Origin: Chromatiales bacterium
GTDB taxonomy: Bacteria; Pseudomonadota; Gammaproteobacteria; Chromatiales; Chromatiaceae
DNA: 39,535 nucleotides
Assembly (NCBI GenBank): GCA_024712425.1
Contig: JAKRWE010000007.1
Span: 1 to 39,535 of the forward strand
Reading direction: 5' to 3'
Part shown: positions 1 through 10,471 of the stretch, piece by piece
Layout: every line of letters starts with the position of its first letter
Numbering within the stretch: the stretch's first letter is position 1
Notes under the pieces: model-generated
What the model was told of the DNA's origin: nothing
Database searches by the model: none
Seen by the model: only the letters and a program-made list of their open reading frames with translations
Position numbers and translations under genes: made by a program

Positions 1-55
1 GGTGTGCCTGCAGCCTAGAAAATAGCCCTTCACGAGCCTTTCCACGTCCCGTTCG

Positions 56-120
56 AGGCACCACATCTTCCATCCACTGACCGCCCGGAAAAGCGAGAAG
101 CGGATGAAATATCCGGGTTA
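56..120 (+). repeat. 65-bp terminal repeat, left copy
   Basis: This 65-base stretch is the reverse complement of the last 65 bases of the window (39471-39535) with one mismatch, at position 113. It contains a small palindrome, CGGAT-GAAAT-ATCCG, at 102-116, which the single mismatch weakens in the other copy. Homology to the phosphatase gene that follows starts exactly where the repeat stops. That fits either insertion of a dispersed element or an assembly break inside one. The 55 bases before it contain nothing I recognise and may be a further part of the same repeat. Confidence 0.85.
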
Positions 121-123
121 GGC

Positions 124-414
124 GTGGTTGGCAAGGAGGAATTCTCCAACAGCTGCACCCAGTGGACCCTGGCCGACGGCGACCGCCTGATCGCCTACAG
201 CGACGGGCTGACCGAGGCCGAGAACATCGACGGGACCATGTGGGGCAAGGAGCGACTGAACGAATTCCTGAGCCGCTTCGATGGCGATGGACCGCTGCTC
301 GACCGGCTGAAAGAGGAGATCCTCGATTTCACCAACCTGGCTCCCGCATCGGACGACATCTCGATGATCGAGATCGAGGCGGGCGAGGTGAAGGATCAGC
401 AGGAAGTGGCCTGA
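124..414 (+). CDS. C-terminal fragment of a SpoIIE/PP2C-type serine phosphatase
   Basis: The 96 residues match the end of the SpoIIE/RsbU class of PP2C phosphatases, which dephosphorylate anti-anti-sigma factors or act as response-regulator outputs. The diagnostic segments are ADGDRLIAYSDGLTEAEN near residues 17-34, holding a metal-binding Asp-Gly, and APASDDISMIEIEA near 74-87, holding the second metal-binding Asp. The catalytic N-terminal half and any sensor domain are missing. The frame stays open upstream to about position 19, but the codons there fall in the terminal repeat and do not look like phosphatase sequence, so the GTG at 124 is only a formal start. The gene is either truncated by the repeat or cut by the contig edge. 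It converges on groEL and shares its terminator. Confidence 0.7.
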   Translation: MVGKEEFSNSCTQWTLADGDRLIAYSDGLTEAENIDGTMWGKERLNEFLSRFDGDGPLLDRLKEEILDFTNLAPASDDISMIEIEAGEVKDQQEVA

Positions 415-431
415 AGGCGCTGACCCGATCG

Positions 432-633
432 ATAAAAAACCCGCACCATCGCTAGGAGTCTGTCGGATTTAACACTAATCGGCTGCAAATCCGTGGATGG
501 CGATCAACTCCACTTATCGAACTCGTTAAATAGGCCCACTATTCGCCTCGTCCGATAAGCGCATTTGATTCGCCCCCACTAATTTTCGCAACGATCGGTC
601 AAATCCGACAGACTCCTAGTGCGGGTTTTTTAT
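432..633. terminator. Split bidirectional intrinsic terminator between the phosphatase and groEL
   Basis: Perfect 15-base arms lie at 432-446 (ATAAAAAACCCGCAC) and 619-633 (GTGCGGGTTTTTTAT). Each arm ends in an A or T run, so together they form a hairpin with a U tract on either strand, as expected between two convergent genes. The arms are now separated by a 168-bp inverted-repeat insert. If the insert and one copy of CTAG are removed, the loop becomes a normal eight bases (CATCGCTA). The distance between the arms probably weakens termination, although the insert can itself fold and bring them together. Confidence 0.75.
452..619. mobile_element. MITE-like element inserted in the terminator loop
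   Basis: The ends are perfect 19-base inverted repeats, CTAGGAGTCTGTCGGATTT at 452-470 and its complement at 601-619. The outermost CTAG on each side can be read as a 4-bp target duplication, which leaves a 160-bp element (456-615) beginning GAGTCTGTCGG. The interior has no open reading frame of note and is visibly less GC-rich than its surroundings. This is the structure of a non-autonomous miniature transposon mobilised in trans. I cannot assign the family. A short CTAG-type duplication would fit the IS5 superfamily, but this is a guess. Confidence 0.7.
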
Positions 634-653
634 TGGGAGCTATGGCCGGCTGA

Positions 654-2643
<1,990 letters not shown>

Positions 2644-2708
2644 TGCATCAAGTCTCCTGATGGATATGACGTATGTTTTGAGAATGCAGCGCCAACAATC
2701 AACAATTG

Positions 2709-2762
2709 TTAGCACTCGTTTTAAGCGAGTGCTAATAGTAGGGGCGGTTTACGGAAAGTCAA
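2709..2762 (-). promoter_or_regulatory. groESL promoter overlapping a CIRCE (HrcA) operator
   Basis: A perfect CIRCE element, TTAGCACTC-N9-GAGTGCTAA, spans 2709-2735. On the minus strand a sigma70-type promoter lies just upstream: TTGACT at 2757-2762, a 16-base spacer, and TACTAT at 2735-2740. The -10 box abuts the operator, so HrcA bound here would cover the transcription start and early transcribed region. This predicts HrcA-mediated heat-shock control of groESL. No sigma32-type promoter was obvious to me. Confidence 0.92.
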
Positions 2763-2806
2763 GACTGGTGGTGAACAAAAAAGGGATACCACAACCCGTC
2801 AGGACC

Positions 2807-2892
2807 GTAGCCTGGATGGAACGAAGTGCAATCCAGGGTATTCGCCCCTGTGGTCGCCCTCCCCGGATTCCGCTGCGCTGCATCCGGGCTAC
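2807..2892. repeat. Pair of inverted REP-like palindromes
   Basis: Two related palindromic units lie between the groES promoter and the DUF1015 gene. The first is at 2807-2839 (GTAGCCTGGATGGAACGAAG and onward). The second, at 2861-2892, is in the opposite orientation and ends CTGCATCCGGGCTAC. The pattern GTAGCCCGGATG...CATCCGGGCTAC is a common dispersed intergenic repeat of proteobacteria. It lies just after the 3' end of the DUF1015 gene, where such elements often act as transcript-end structures. Confidence 0.7.
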
Positions 2893-2895
2893 CAG

Positions 2896-4134
2896 TCAAT
2901 CGAGCACGTGGCTCACCAGGCCGTCGGCCAGCTTGGGCTCGAACCAGGTGGATTTGGGCGGCATCACCTCGCCGGCATCGGCGACCCGCATCAGCGCCTC
3001 CATGCTGGTCGGGTACATGGCGAAGGCCACCGCCCAGTCGCCCGAATCGACGCGCTTTTCCAGCTCCCCGAGGCCGCGGATGCCACCGACGAAATCGATC
3101 CGGTCATCCCGGCGTGGATCGCTGATGCCCAGCACCGGCTCGATCAGGTTGTCCGCCAGCAGGGCCACGTCCAGCCCCTTGACGGGGTCGTCGCTGCGGT
3201 ATTCGTCCTTCAGCATCAGGCAGCACCACTGCCCCTGCAGGTACATGCCGAAGCGGCCGGCATCGATCGGTCGTACCGCCGCGCCGCGCTCCTCCATGCG
3301 GAAACGCTCGCCGACGCGCGCCAGAAACGCATCCCGATCCAGGCCGTTGAGGTCGCGCACCACCCGGTTGTAGTCCAGGATCCGCATCTGGTCGTGCGGA
3401 AAGATCACGCTCAAGAAATAATTGTAGCTCTCCTCGCCGGTATGCGAGGGATTGGCCGTCTTGCGCGCCGCGGCGACCCGCGAGGCGGCCGCCGAGCGGT
3501 GGTGGCCATCCGCGACATACAGCGCATCCATGGCCTCGAAGGCGTCGGTCAGGCGCTGCACTGTATCCGCATCGTCGATCACCCAGACCTCGTGGCGCAC
3601 CCCGTCGGCCGCTGTAACGTCCATATCGGGCGCCTGTTTCGCCTTCTCGGCGAGCAAACCGTCCACCACCTCATTGGCGCGGTACACCAGGAACACCGGC
3701 CCGGTCTGCGCGTTCAGGGCGTCGATCTGGCGCACCCGGTCGTCCTCCTTTATCGGGCGGGTGAACTCGTGCTTCTTGATCCGGTCGGCGTCGTAGGCCT
3801 CGACCGAGGCTCCGGCCACGATGCCGGTCTGCACATGCTTGTCCATGGTCAGGCGGTAGACGTAGTAACTGGGCTGCTTGTCCCGTACCAGCAGCCCCTC
3901 GGCAATCATGTGCTCGAGGTTCTCCCACCCCTTCGCATACACGGCCGGGTCGTAGGGATCGGTTTCATCCGGCAGGTCGATCTCCGGGTGCGAGATGTGC
4001 AGAAAGCTCCACGGACGCCCCTCGGCCATGGCCTTGGCCTCCTCGCGGTTCATGACATCGTAGGGCGGGGCGACGACTTCGGCCTCGCGTCCCGCCACGG
4101 GGCGCAGTCCGGTAAACGGTTTGATCAACGACAT
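2896..4134 (-). CDS. DUF1015 family protein
   Basis: This 412-residue soluble protein matches the DUF1015 family, whose biochemical role is not established. It begins MSLIKPFTGLRPVAGREAEV and has the family segments VVAPPYDVMNREEAKA near residues 18-33 and VADGHHRSAAASRVAA in the middle. The latter looks like an active-site or ligand loop rich in His. No signal peptide or membrane segment is seen. I chose the start at 4134 because an AGGAG site precedes it; the open frame reaches 27 codons further, over non-conserved sequence. It lies 58 bases downstream of fxsA on the same strand and may be co-transcribed with it. Confidence 0.85.
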   Translation of the reverse strand: MSLIKPFTGLRPVAGREAEVVAPPYDVMNREEAKAMAEGRPWSFLHISHPEIDLPDETDPYDPAVYAKGWENLEHMIAEGLLVRDKQPSYYVYRLTMDKHVQTGIVAGASVEAYDADRIKKHEFTRPIKEDDRVRQIDALNAQTGPVFLVYRANEVVDGLLAEKAKQAPDMDVTAADGVRHEVWVIDDADTVQRLTDAFEAMDALYVADGHHRSAAASRVAAARKTANPSHTGEESYNYFLSVIFPHDQMRILDYNRVVRDLNGLDRDAFLARVGERFRMEERGAAVRPIDAGRFGMYLQGQWCCLMLKDEYRSDDPVKGLDVALLADNLIEPVLGISDPRRDDRIDFVGGIRGLGELEKRVDSGDWAVAFAMYPTSMEALMRVADAGEVMPPKSTWFEPKLADGLVSHVLD

Positions 4135-4192
4135 TTCAACTCCTGCAAATGAATTGTTATCGGGACATTCTTTCAGACCGCCCCCCGCGGAA

Positions 4193-4636
4193 TCAATCGT
4201 CGCGCCGATATTCACCCTCGATGTAGTGGTCCGTCCCCTGCCCCTGGCGCGTCGGCGGCGCTCCCGGGCGCAGTACGCCGCGGCTGCGCAGGATCCACAG
4301 GATCACCACCCGCCGAAGCGGCGGAATCAGCAGCAGGAAGCCCGCTGCATCGGTGATAAACCCGGGCAGCAGCAGGGCAAAGCCCACCAGCAGCAGCATC
4401 GCCCCCTCCATCAGCTCCAGCGCCGGGACCTCGCCGCGCGCCATGGCCTCCTGCGCCCGAAACAGTACTGCGAAGCCCTGCAGACGGACCAGCACACCAC
4501 CGAGGATGGCGGTAAAGACGGATAGCGCGATGGTGGACAGGGCGCCGATCCGGCTGCCGACCTCGATCAGCACGTACAGCTCCGCCAGGGGCGCGGCGAC
4601 GAATATCAGCAGGAAAACGAAAAAAGGAGGAGTCAT
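4193..4636 (-). CDS. fxsA: FxsA family membrane protein
   Basis: FxsA is a small inner-membrane protein named for relieving F-plasmid exclusion of phage T7 when overexpressed; its normal role is unknown. The 147 residues show the family pattern: an N-terminal hydrophobic segment FFVFLLIFVAAPLAELYVLI, an amphipathic middle with the family-like ILGGVLVRLQG, a second hydrophobic block LLLVGFALLLPGFITDAAGFLLLI, and a charged C-terminal tail. A TTG start seven codons upstream is possible and has a GAGG nearby, but the ATG at 4636 gives the normal family N-terminus. It is divergent from cutA. Confidence 0.88.
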   Translation of the reverse strand: MTPPFFVFLLIFVAAPLAELYVLIEVGSRIGALSTIALSVFTAILGGVLVRLQGFAVLFRAQEAMARGEVPALELMEGAMLLLVGFALLLPGFITDAAGFLLLIPPLRRVVILWILRSRGVLRPGAPPTRQGQGTDHYIEGEYRRDD

Positions 4637-4716
4637 GTATTGGTCCCGGGCCCGCAAGGCCTCAGTGCAAGAATGGAGGGTATGTCATAGAATGCCGTTC
4701 CCAGTTTATTGGGGCC

Positions 4717-5055
4717 ATGCAGACAATATCAATGCCTGATCGAGTCGTCCTCATTCTCACCACCCTGCCCAACGAGGAAGCCGCGGAACGCCTCGCGCAT
4801 ACACTTGTCGAACAAAAATTGGCCGCCTGTGTGAATATTCACGGCCAAATGACGTCTGTCTATTCCTGGAAGGGAAAGATCGAGCGTGGCACAGAGCACC
4901 AGTTGGTCATCAAGACCACCGCACCGCTCTATCCCGCAATAGAACGTTTCATACAACAAGAACATCCGTACGAATTGCCCGAAATACTCGCAGTCCAGGT
5001 ATCGGACGGGCTCCCCGGATATATCGAATGGGTCGATTCATGCACCAAAGAATGA
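4717..5055 (+). CDS. cutA: Divalent-cation tolerance protein CutA
   Basis: CutA is a small trimeric cytoplasmic protein linked to copper and divalent-cation tolerance. The 112 residues contain the conserved series VLILTTLPNEEAAERLA, LVEQKLAACVNI, VYSWKGKIE and EHPYELPEILAV, with a WVDSCTKE tail. The first Met at 4717 gives MQTISMPDRVV; the Met at 4732 is equally possible. The stop codon overlaps the likely dsbD start (ATGA at 5052-5055), which indicates translational coupling. The cutA-dsbD pairing is standard in gammaproteobacteria. Confidence 0.95.
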   Translation: MQTISMPDRVVLILTTLPNEEAAERLAHTLVEQKLAACVNIHGQMTSVYSWKGKIERGTEHQLVIKTTAPLYPAIERFIQQEHPYELPEILAVQVSDGLPGYIEWVDSCTKE

Positions 5056-7421
5056 CAACACTGACCGCTTTCTGGCTGGCACTCGTGGCCGGCCTCATCG
5101 GCTTCGCCTCCACCACTGCCATGGCGAATCATGGCGAGGAGGAGTTCCTGCGCCCGGAACAGGCCTTCGTACTGGCGACACCCACGGTCTCCGGCGACGA
5201 GATCAGCCTGGAATGGAAGATCAGCGACGGCTACTACCTGCACCAGAGCAAGTTCCGCGTCCAGGCAGCCACCCCGGGCGTCACCCTGGGCGAGCCGAAA
5301 TTCTCGCCCACCGAGACCAAGCAGGACCCGATATTCGGCGAGGTCCAGGTCTATCATCACAAGGCCGCGCTGAAGGTACCGGTGGAGCAGGCGCCGGCCG
5401 GCGCGAAGGCGATCGAGCTGAAACTGCGCTACCAGGGTTGCGCGGACAAGGGCATCTGCTACCCACCGCAAGTCAGGACGGTGTCGGTCCCCTACCAGGC
5501 GGCTGCCGCGCCGGCGCCGGCGGTTTCCGGGGCACCGGCCGCCGCCGAACCGTCGCCCCCCGCATCCTCCCGGAATGCGCTGGATGAACTGGCGGCCCTG
5601 GGAGACAACCTCGGGCTGGACATGGAGGACGACATCCTCTCGCCGGAGCAGGCCTACCGCCCAGAGGCGGAGAGCCCGGACGGCAAGACCCTGGTGGTGC
5701 GCTGGCAGATCGCCGAGGGCACCTATCTGTACCAGGACAAGGTCAAGGTCCGTGTTGGCGGTGAGGGCGTTCGCCTCGGCGCCTTCGACATGCCCAAGGC
5801 GGATATCAAAAAGGACTCCATCAAGCCCGATGGCAGCATCGGCGACGTCGCGGTCTACCACAAGCAACTGGAACTGCGCATCCCGCTGCTGCGCAGCAAC
5901 ACAGACGCCACCGAGATCGAGGTGATGCTCGCGTACCAGGGGTGCGCCGAGCGCGGCATCTGCTACCCGCCACAAAGGAAAAACCTGAAGGTGTTGCTGC
6001 CCGCCGCTACCGGTGCCAGCGGCGTGGAGCCCGCTGCGGCCCCGGCCGCCGCTGAGCCGGCTCCCGCCCCCACGGTCGCTGAACCGGTCAACGAGCAGGA
6101 CCGCCTGCTGGCCGAACTGCACAACTCCAGTTTCTGGCTGGCCCTGCTGATCAGCCTGGGCTTCGGCCTGCTGGTGGCGTTCACCGCCTGCATGTACCCC
6201 ATGATCCCCATCCTCACCTCGCTGATCATGGGGCACGGCGAGAAGGTCACCCCCTTCCGCGCCTTCGAGCTGTCGCTGGCCTACACCCAGGGTATCGCCC
6301 TCACCTACGGGATCCTCGGGATCGTCATGGCCAGCGTCGGCAAGTCACTGGGCATCCAGTCTGCATTGCAGACGCCCTGGTTCCTGGTGCCGGCCATCAT
6401 CCTGTTCGTGGCCCTGGCGCTGTCGATGTTCGGCTTCTACCAGATCCAGATGCCCAGCGGCCTGCAGAGCCGCCTGCACGAAATGAGCAATCGCCAGAAG
6501 GGCGGCTCGGTCATCGGCGTTGGACTGATGGGCGTGATCTCCGCCCTGATCGTCGGCCCCTGCGGCGGCCCCGTGCTGCTGGCCATGCTGGCCTTCGCCG
6601 CGCAGTCCGACAACATGCTGCATGGCTTCCTCGCGATGTGGCTGTTCGGTACCGGCATGGGCCTGCCGCTGCTGGTGATGGGTTCCGGCGGCGGCGCACT
6701 GCTGCCCAAGGCCGGCACCTGGATGGACACAGTCAAGGCCACCGGCGGGGTGATCATGATCGCCCTGGCACTCAGCTTCCTGGAGCGCATGAGCCCGACC
6801 TACATCCCGGTCTCCACCATCATGCTGCTGTGGGGTGCGTTTCTGATCACGGTCAGCGTCTACATGGGCGCCCTGCGCCAGCTGCCCGAACAGACGAGCG
6901 GCTGGTTCAAGCTGTGGAAGGGCCTGGGTGTGGTGCTGCTGATCTACGGCGCCAGCTTCGTGATCGGGGTGGCCGCCGGCGGCAGGGACACCTCGCAACC
7001 GTTGCGGGGACTGGTGGCGGGCGGCGGTGCGACAGCAAGCACTGCGGAACACATCGGCCTGCAGTTCAAACGCATCAAGGGTATTGCCGACCTGGATCGC
7101 GATATCGCCGCCGCGAAAGCGGCCGGCAAGCCGGTGATGCTGGACTTCTACGCCGACTGGTGCATCTACTGCAAGACCATGGAGAAGGAGATCTTTCCCA
7201 ACCCGCAGGTCCGGCAGGCCGTGGCCGGCTTCGTGCTGCTGCAGGCGGATCTCACGCACATGGACGACCAGGACAAGGCGCTGATCGAGCACCTGGACCT
7301 GCCCGCGCCACCGGCACTGTATTTCTGGGACCGCCAGGGCAGGATGCGCAAGGACCTGCGTCTGGTGGGTGAACCGACCATCCCGCAGCTGGTCGACCAT
7401 GCCAACAAGGTGAGCCAATGA
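5052..7421 (+). CDS. dsbD: Thiol:disulfide interchange protein DsbD with two N-terminal domains
   Basis: DsbD carries reducing equivalents from cytoplasmic thioredoxin across the inner membrane to periplasmic DsbC/DsbE-type proteins, including those used for cytochrome c maturation. From the start at 5052 it has 789 residues. These are a signal peptide ending AMA-NH; a first periplasmic alpha domain with a Cys pair (GC...GICYPP, about C130 and C136); a second, homologous alpha domain (about C297 and C303); the eight-helix membrane domain with cysteines in TACMYP (about 379) and GPCGGP (about 503); and a C-terminal thioredoxin domain with WCIYC near 703-706. The usual protein has one alpha domain and is roughly 200 residues shorter. 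Starts at 5028 and 5040 are also open, but 5052 gives the best signal peptide and overlaps the cutA stop. Confidence 0.94.
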   Translation: MTTLTAFWLALVAGLIGFASTTAMANHGEEEFLRPEQAFVLATPTVSGDEISLEWKISDGYYLHQSKFRVQAATPGVTLGEPKFSPTETKQDPIFGEVQVYHHKAALKVPVEQAPAGAKAIELKLRYQGCADKGICYPPQVRTVSVPYQAAAAPAPAVSGAPAAAEPSPPASSRNALDELAALGDNLGLDMEDDILSPEQAYRPEAESPDGKTLVVRWQIAEGTYLYQDKVKVRVGGEGVRLGAFDMPKADIKKDSIKPDGSIGDVAVYHKQLELRIPLLRSNTDATEIEVMLAYQGCAERGICYPPQRKNLKVLLPAATGASGVEPAAAPAAAEPAPAPTVAEPVNEQDRLLAELHNSSFWLALLISLGFGLLVAFTACMYPMIPILTSLIMGHGEKVTPFRAFELSLAYTQGIALTYGILGIVMASVGKSLGIQSALQTPWFLVPAIILFVALALSMFGFYQIQMPSGLQSRLHEMSNRQKGGSVIGVGLMGVISALIVGPCGGPVLLAMLAFAAQSDNMLHGFLAMWLFGTGMGLPLLVMGSGGGALLPKAGTWMDTVKATGGVIMIALALSFLERMSPTYIPVSTIMLLWGAFLITVSVYMGALRQLPEQTSGWFKLWKGLGVVLLIYGASFVIGVAAGGRDTSQPLRGLVAGGGATASTAEHIGLQFKRIKGIADLDRDIAAAKAAGKPVMLDFYADWCIYCKTMEKEIFPNPQVRQAVAGFVLLQADLTHMDDQDKALIEHLDLPAPPALYFWDRQGRMRKDLRLVGEPTIPQLVDHANKVSQ

Positions 7422-8005
7422 AACCCACACGGATTCTCCTTATTGCGATCATCGGCCTTTTGATCGGTGCCGGCACCGGCCTCGGCATCCGCCTCCTGCA
7501 GTCCAACGACGCATCGACCGCTGCCGACACCCAGGCCAGCACCCCGCTGCTAAACACCATCCCGGCATTCAGCTACCCGGATCTCGAGGGCCGCATGCAC
7601 AACGGCAGCGAATGGGGAGACCGCATCGTGGTCCTGAACTTCTGGGCATCCTGGTGCCCCCCCTGCCGCAAGGAGACGCCGTTGTTCGTGGAACTGCAGC
7701 AGCAATATGCCGCTGACAATGTACGCTTCATCGGCATCGCCATCGACGACAAGGAACCGGTCCAGGAATTCGTCGACTCCTATGGCGTGGTATACCCCGT
7801 TCTGCTGGGCAACCTGGACGCCATCGCGCTCTCGAAACGGCTCGGCAACCGTTTCGAGGGACTGCCCTTCACCGTGGTCGCCGAACCCGGCGGGAAGGTC
7901 GCCCTCCGGCACCAGGGCGGCATCAGCCGAGAGCAGCTCGAACCCGTGCTGAAACAGGCCATCGAGCACAGCCGCAGGACCTATGCCACACCGGAGCGGA
8001 TCTAG
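7418..8005 (+). CDS. TlpA/ResA-type periplasmic thioredoxin
   Basis: This 195-residue protein is a membrane-anchored thiol oxidoreductase. It has one N-terminal hydrophobic segment (ILLIAIIGLLIGAGTGLGI, about residues 6-24) and then a thioredoxin fold of the TlpA/ResA/DsbE type with the active site FWASWCPPCRKE (C80 and C83). The cis-Pro loop is in the segment GLPFTVV. The start overlaps the dsbD stop by four bases, so the two are co-translated, and DsbD is the likely electron donor. The probable role is reduction of periplasmic disulfides, perhaps apocytochrome c; the target cannot be read from sequence. The many c-type cytochromes encoded further along fit that role. Confidence 0.9.
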   Translation: MKPTRILLIAIIGLLIGAGTGLGIRLLQSNDASTAADTQASTPLLNTIPAFSYPDLEGRMHNGSEWGDRIVVLNFWASWCPPCRKETPLFVELQQQYAADNVRFIGIAIDDKEPVQEFVDSYGVVYPVLLGNLDAIALSKRLGNRFEGLPFTVVAEPGGKVALRHQGGISREQLEPVLKQAIEHSRRTYATPERI

Positions 8006-8129
8006 CGGAAAGGAATAGCCTTCTTTCTGGACAAACTCGATCCGATGTCCCAGAATTGATCACAATTCAGTGCGAATTCGGCACAAATAACGACAATTAC
8101 CCCGAAGAAGGGGCGAGGTAACGCGTCAC

Positions 8130-8561
8130 ATGGCGAGCATCCTGGTTCTGAACGGCCCCAATCTGAACCTGCTGGGAACCCGCGAACCGGAGACCTACGG
8201 CAGCACCACCCTTGCCGATATCGAGCACCGCCTGAAAGACCTCGCCAGCCCGCACGGACTCGACTGCTTTCAGTCGAATGGCGAAGGCGCACTGATCGAC
8301 CGCATTCACCAGGCCCGCGAGGAGGGTGTGGATTTCATCCTCATCAACCCCGCTGCCCTGACCCACACCAGTGTCGCCCTGCGCGACGCCCTGCTCGGCG
8401 TGGAGATCCCGTTCATCGAGGTCCACCTCTCGAACGTGCACGCGCGTGAGCCATTCCGTCATCACTCCTATCTCTCCGACATCGCGGTTGGGGTGATCGC
8501 CGGACTGGGCGCCCAGGGATACGAACTGGCCCTTGCTGCCGCGCTGGCGCGCGTCAGCTGA
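8130..8561 (+). CDS. aroQ: 3-dehydroquinate dehydratase, type II
   Basis: AroQ catalyses the third step of the shikimate pathway, converting 3-dehydroquinate to 3-dehydroshikimate, as a dodecamer. At 143 residues it has the normal length. The type II signature is clear: [21 protein letters not shown] at the N-terminus with the catalytic Tyr, [16 protein letters not shown] in the middle, and [17 protein letters not shown] with the catalytic His. A GAGG lies upstream of the ATG. The gene begins a run with accB and accC (27-base gap to accB), the usual gammaproteobacterial arrangement. The 124 bases before it hold no promoter I would defend. Confidence 0.97.
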   Translation: MASILVLNGPNLNLLGTREPETYGSTTLADIEHRLKDLASPHGLDCFQSNGEGALIDRIHQAREEGVDFILINPAALTHTSVALRDALLGVEIPFIEVHLSNVHAREPFRHHSYLSDIAVGVIAGLGAQGYELALAAALARVS

Positions 8562-8588
8562 TCCCGTAACGCGTTATCAGGAACCCCT

Positions 8589-9047
8589 ATGGACATCCGC
8601 AAAGTCAAAAAACTGATCGAACTGCTCGAAGAATCCGACGTGGCCGAGATCGAGATCCACGAGGGCGAGGAGTCGGTGCGCATCAGCCGCATCAGCAGCA
8701 CCGCCATGCCGGTGGCCGCCGCGCCGGTTGCCGCGCCCCCCGCACCGGCCCCGGCCGCTGCAGCCACCCCGGAGCCAGCGGCCAGCGAGCCTGCGGCACC
8801 GGCCGAGCCGGAGGGCCATATCATCCGCTCGCCCATGGTCGGCACCTTCTACCGCGCCCCCTCCCCCACGTCCAAGCCCTTCGTGGAGGAGGGCTCCAGC
8901 GTGGCGGCGGGAGACACCCTGTGCATCATCGAGGCCATGAAGATCCTCAACCAGATCGAATCGGACAAGGCCGGCAAGGTGCTGCAGATCCTGGTCGAGA
9001 ACGGCCAGCCGGTGGAATACAACCAACCGCTGTTCGTGATCGGGTAA
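8589..9047 (+). CDS. accB: Biotin carboxyl carrier protein of acetyl-CoA carboxylase
   Basis: AccB carries the biotin that is carboxylated by AccC and then delivers CO2 to acetyl-CoA, the first step of fatty-acid synthesis. The 152 residues have the conserved N-terminal [26 protein letters not shown], a long Ala/Pro-rich linker (about residues 40-75), and the biotinyl domain [13 protein letters not shown]...[14 protein letters not shown]118 in EAMKI is the biotin attachment site. The gene sits four bases ahead of accC, as normal. Confidence 0.98.
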   Translation: MDIRKVKKLIELLEESDVAEIEIHEGEESVRISRISSTAMPVAAAPVAAPPAPAPAAAATPEPAASEPAAPAEPEGHIIRSPMVGTFYRAPSPTSKPFVEEGSSVAAGDTLCIIEAMKILNQIESDKAGKVLQILVENGQPVEYNQPLFVIG

Positions 9048-9051
9048 GGCC

Positions 9052-10392
9052 ATGTTGGAAAAAGTCGTCATCGCCAACCGTGGCGAGATCGCCCTGCGCA
9101 TCCTGCGCGCCTGCCGCGAGCTCGGCATCGCCACCGTTGCCGTGCACTCCGAGGCGGATCGCGATCTCAAACATGTGCGCCTCGCCGACGAATCGGCGTG
9201 CATCGGCCCGGCCGCATCGGCCGACAGCTATCTGAACGTACCGGCCATCATCAGCGCCGCCGAGGTGTGCGACGCGGTCGCCATCCATCCGGGTTACGGC
9301 TTCCTGTCCGAGAACGCGGATTTCGCCGAACGGGTGGAGAGTTCCGGCTTCCGCTTCATCGGTCCCCGTCCGGACACCATCCGCCTGATGGGTGACAAGA
9401 TCACCGCCATCGAGGCAATGAAAAAGGCCGGCGTGCCCACGGTGCCGGGTTCGGACGGCCCGCTGGACGACGACAAGGAACGCACACTCCGGCTGGGACG
9501 CGAGATCGGCTACCCGGTCATCGTCAAGGCGGCCGGCGGTGGGGGTGGTCGCGGCATGCGGGTGGTGCATTCGGAAGCCGCACTGCTCAATGCCATCGGC
9601 CTGACCAAGGCCGAGGCCGGTGCCGCTTTCGGCAACGATACCGTGTACATGGAGAAATTCCTGGAGAACCCACGTCACGTGGAATTCCAGGTACTGGCCG
9701 ACGAGCATGGTAACGCCATCCACCTCGCCGAGCGTGACTGCTCCATGCAGCGCCGCCACCAGAAGGTGGTGGAGGAAGCCCCGGCCCCAGGCATCTCCGA
9801 GGAACTGCGGGCAAAGATGGGTGAACGCTGCGCCGAGGCCTGCCGCCAGATCGGCTACCGGGGCGCCGGCACCTTCGAGTTCCTGTACGAGAACGGTGAG
9901 TTCTATTTCATCGAGATGAACACCCGTGTCCAGGTGGAACACCCGGTGACCGAGATGATCACCGGCGTGGACATCGTCAAGGAGCAACTGCTGATCGCCG
10001 GCGGCGAAGCTCTGAGCTATACCCAGGACGACATCCGGGTACGCGGACACGCCATCGAGTGCCGCATCAATGCCGAGGATCCGCAGAACTTCATGCCCAG
10101 CCCCGGCGACATCAGTGCACTGCATGTCCCCGGCGGGCCGGGGGTACGGGTCGACACCCATATCTACGACGGCTACCGGGTCCCCCCCTACTACGATTCC
10201 ATGATCGGCAAGCTGATCACCCACGGCGAGAACCGTGACGTCGCGATTACACGCATGCGTGGCGCCCTGTCGGAGACGGTGATCGGCGGGATCAAGACCA
10301 ACATCCCGCTGCAGGCCGACATCATGGCGGATGCCGCCTTCGCCGCGGGCGGGGTCAATATCCACTACCTGGAAAAGAAACTGGGCTTGTGA
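9052..10392 (+). CDS. accC: Biotin carboxylase subunit of acetyl-CoA carboxylase
   Basis: AccC uses ATP and bicarbonate to carboxylate biotin on AccB. The 446 residues are full length and show the biotin-carboxylase N-domain ([20 protein letters not shown]), the ATP-grasp lid glycine loop [14 protein letters not shown] near residues 159-172, the [11 protein letters not shown] segment, the metal-binding [16 protein letters not shown] near 286-301, and the biotin-carboxylase C-domain. It follows accB at once. The next gene, prmA, is 79 bases on, with a palindromic repeat between them. Confidence 0.98.
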   Translation: MLEKVVIANRGEIALRILRACRELGIATVAVHSEADRDLKHVRLADESACIGPAASADSYLNVPAIISAAEVCDAVAIHPGYGFLSENADFAERVESSGFRFIGPRPDTIRLMGDKITAIEAMKKAGVPTVPGSDGPLDDDKERTLRLGREIGYPVIVKAAGGGGGRGMRVVHSEAALLNAIGLTKAEAGAAFGNDTVYMEKFLENPRHVEFQVLADEHGNAIHLAERDCSMQRRHQKVVEEAPAPGISEELRAKMGERCAEACRQIGYRGAGTFEFLYENGEFYFIEMNTRVQVEHPVTEMITGVDIVKEQLLIAGGEALSYTQDDIRVRGHAIECRINAEDPQNFMPSPGDISALHVPGGPGVRVDTHIYDGYRVPPYYDSMIGKLITHGENRDVAITRMRGALSETVIGGIKTNIPLQADIMADAAFAAGGVNIHYLEKKLGL

Positions 10393-10398
10393 TGAGTT

Positions 10399-10464
10399 AA
10401 CCGCAAAGGACGCCAAGCGTGCAAAACATTGAAACCTTGGCGCACTTCGCGGCCTTTGCGGTTT
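10399..10464. repeat. Palindromic repeat between accC and prmA
   Basis: The left arm AACCGCAAAGGACGCCAAG (10399-10417) pairs imperfectly with 10437-10464, which ends GGCCTTTGCGGTTT; the right arm carries about nine extra bases that would bulge. The wording 'accgcaaaggacgc...' is a familiar dispersed intergenic hairpin in many proteobacteria. It could attenuate read-through from accBC into prmA, but it has no U tract and so is not a clear intrinsic terminator. Confidence 0.6.
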
Positions 10465-10471
10465 ATAGATC

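Noticed and set aside
8052..8066. TTGATCACAATT ahead of aroQ as an FNR/DNR box
   Set aside because: The second half site lacks TCAA at the right distance, and aroQ is a constitutive biosynthesis gene.
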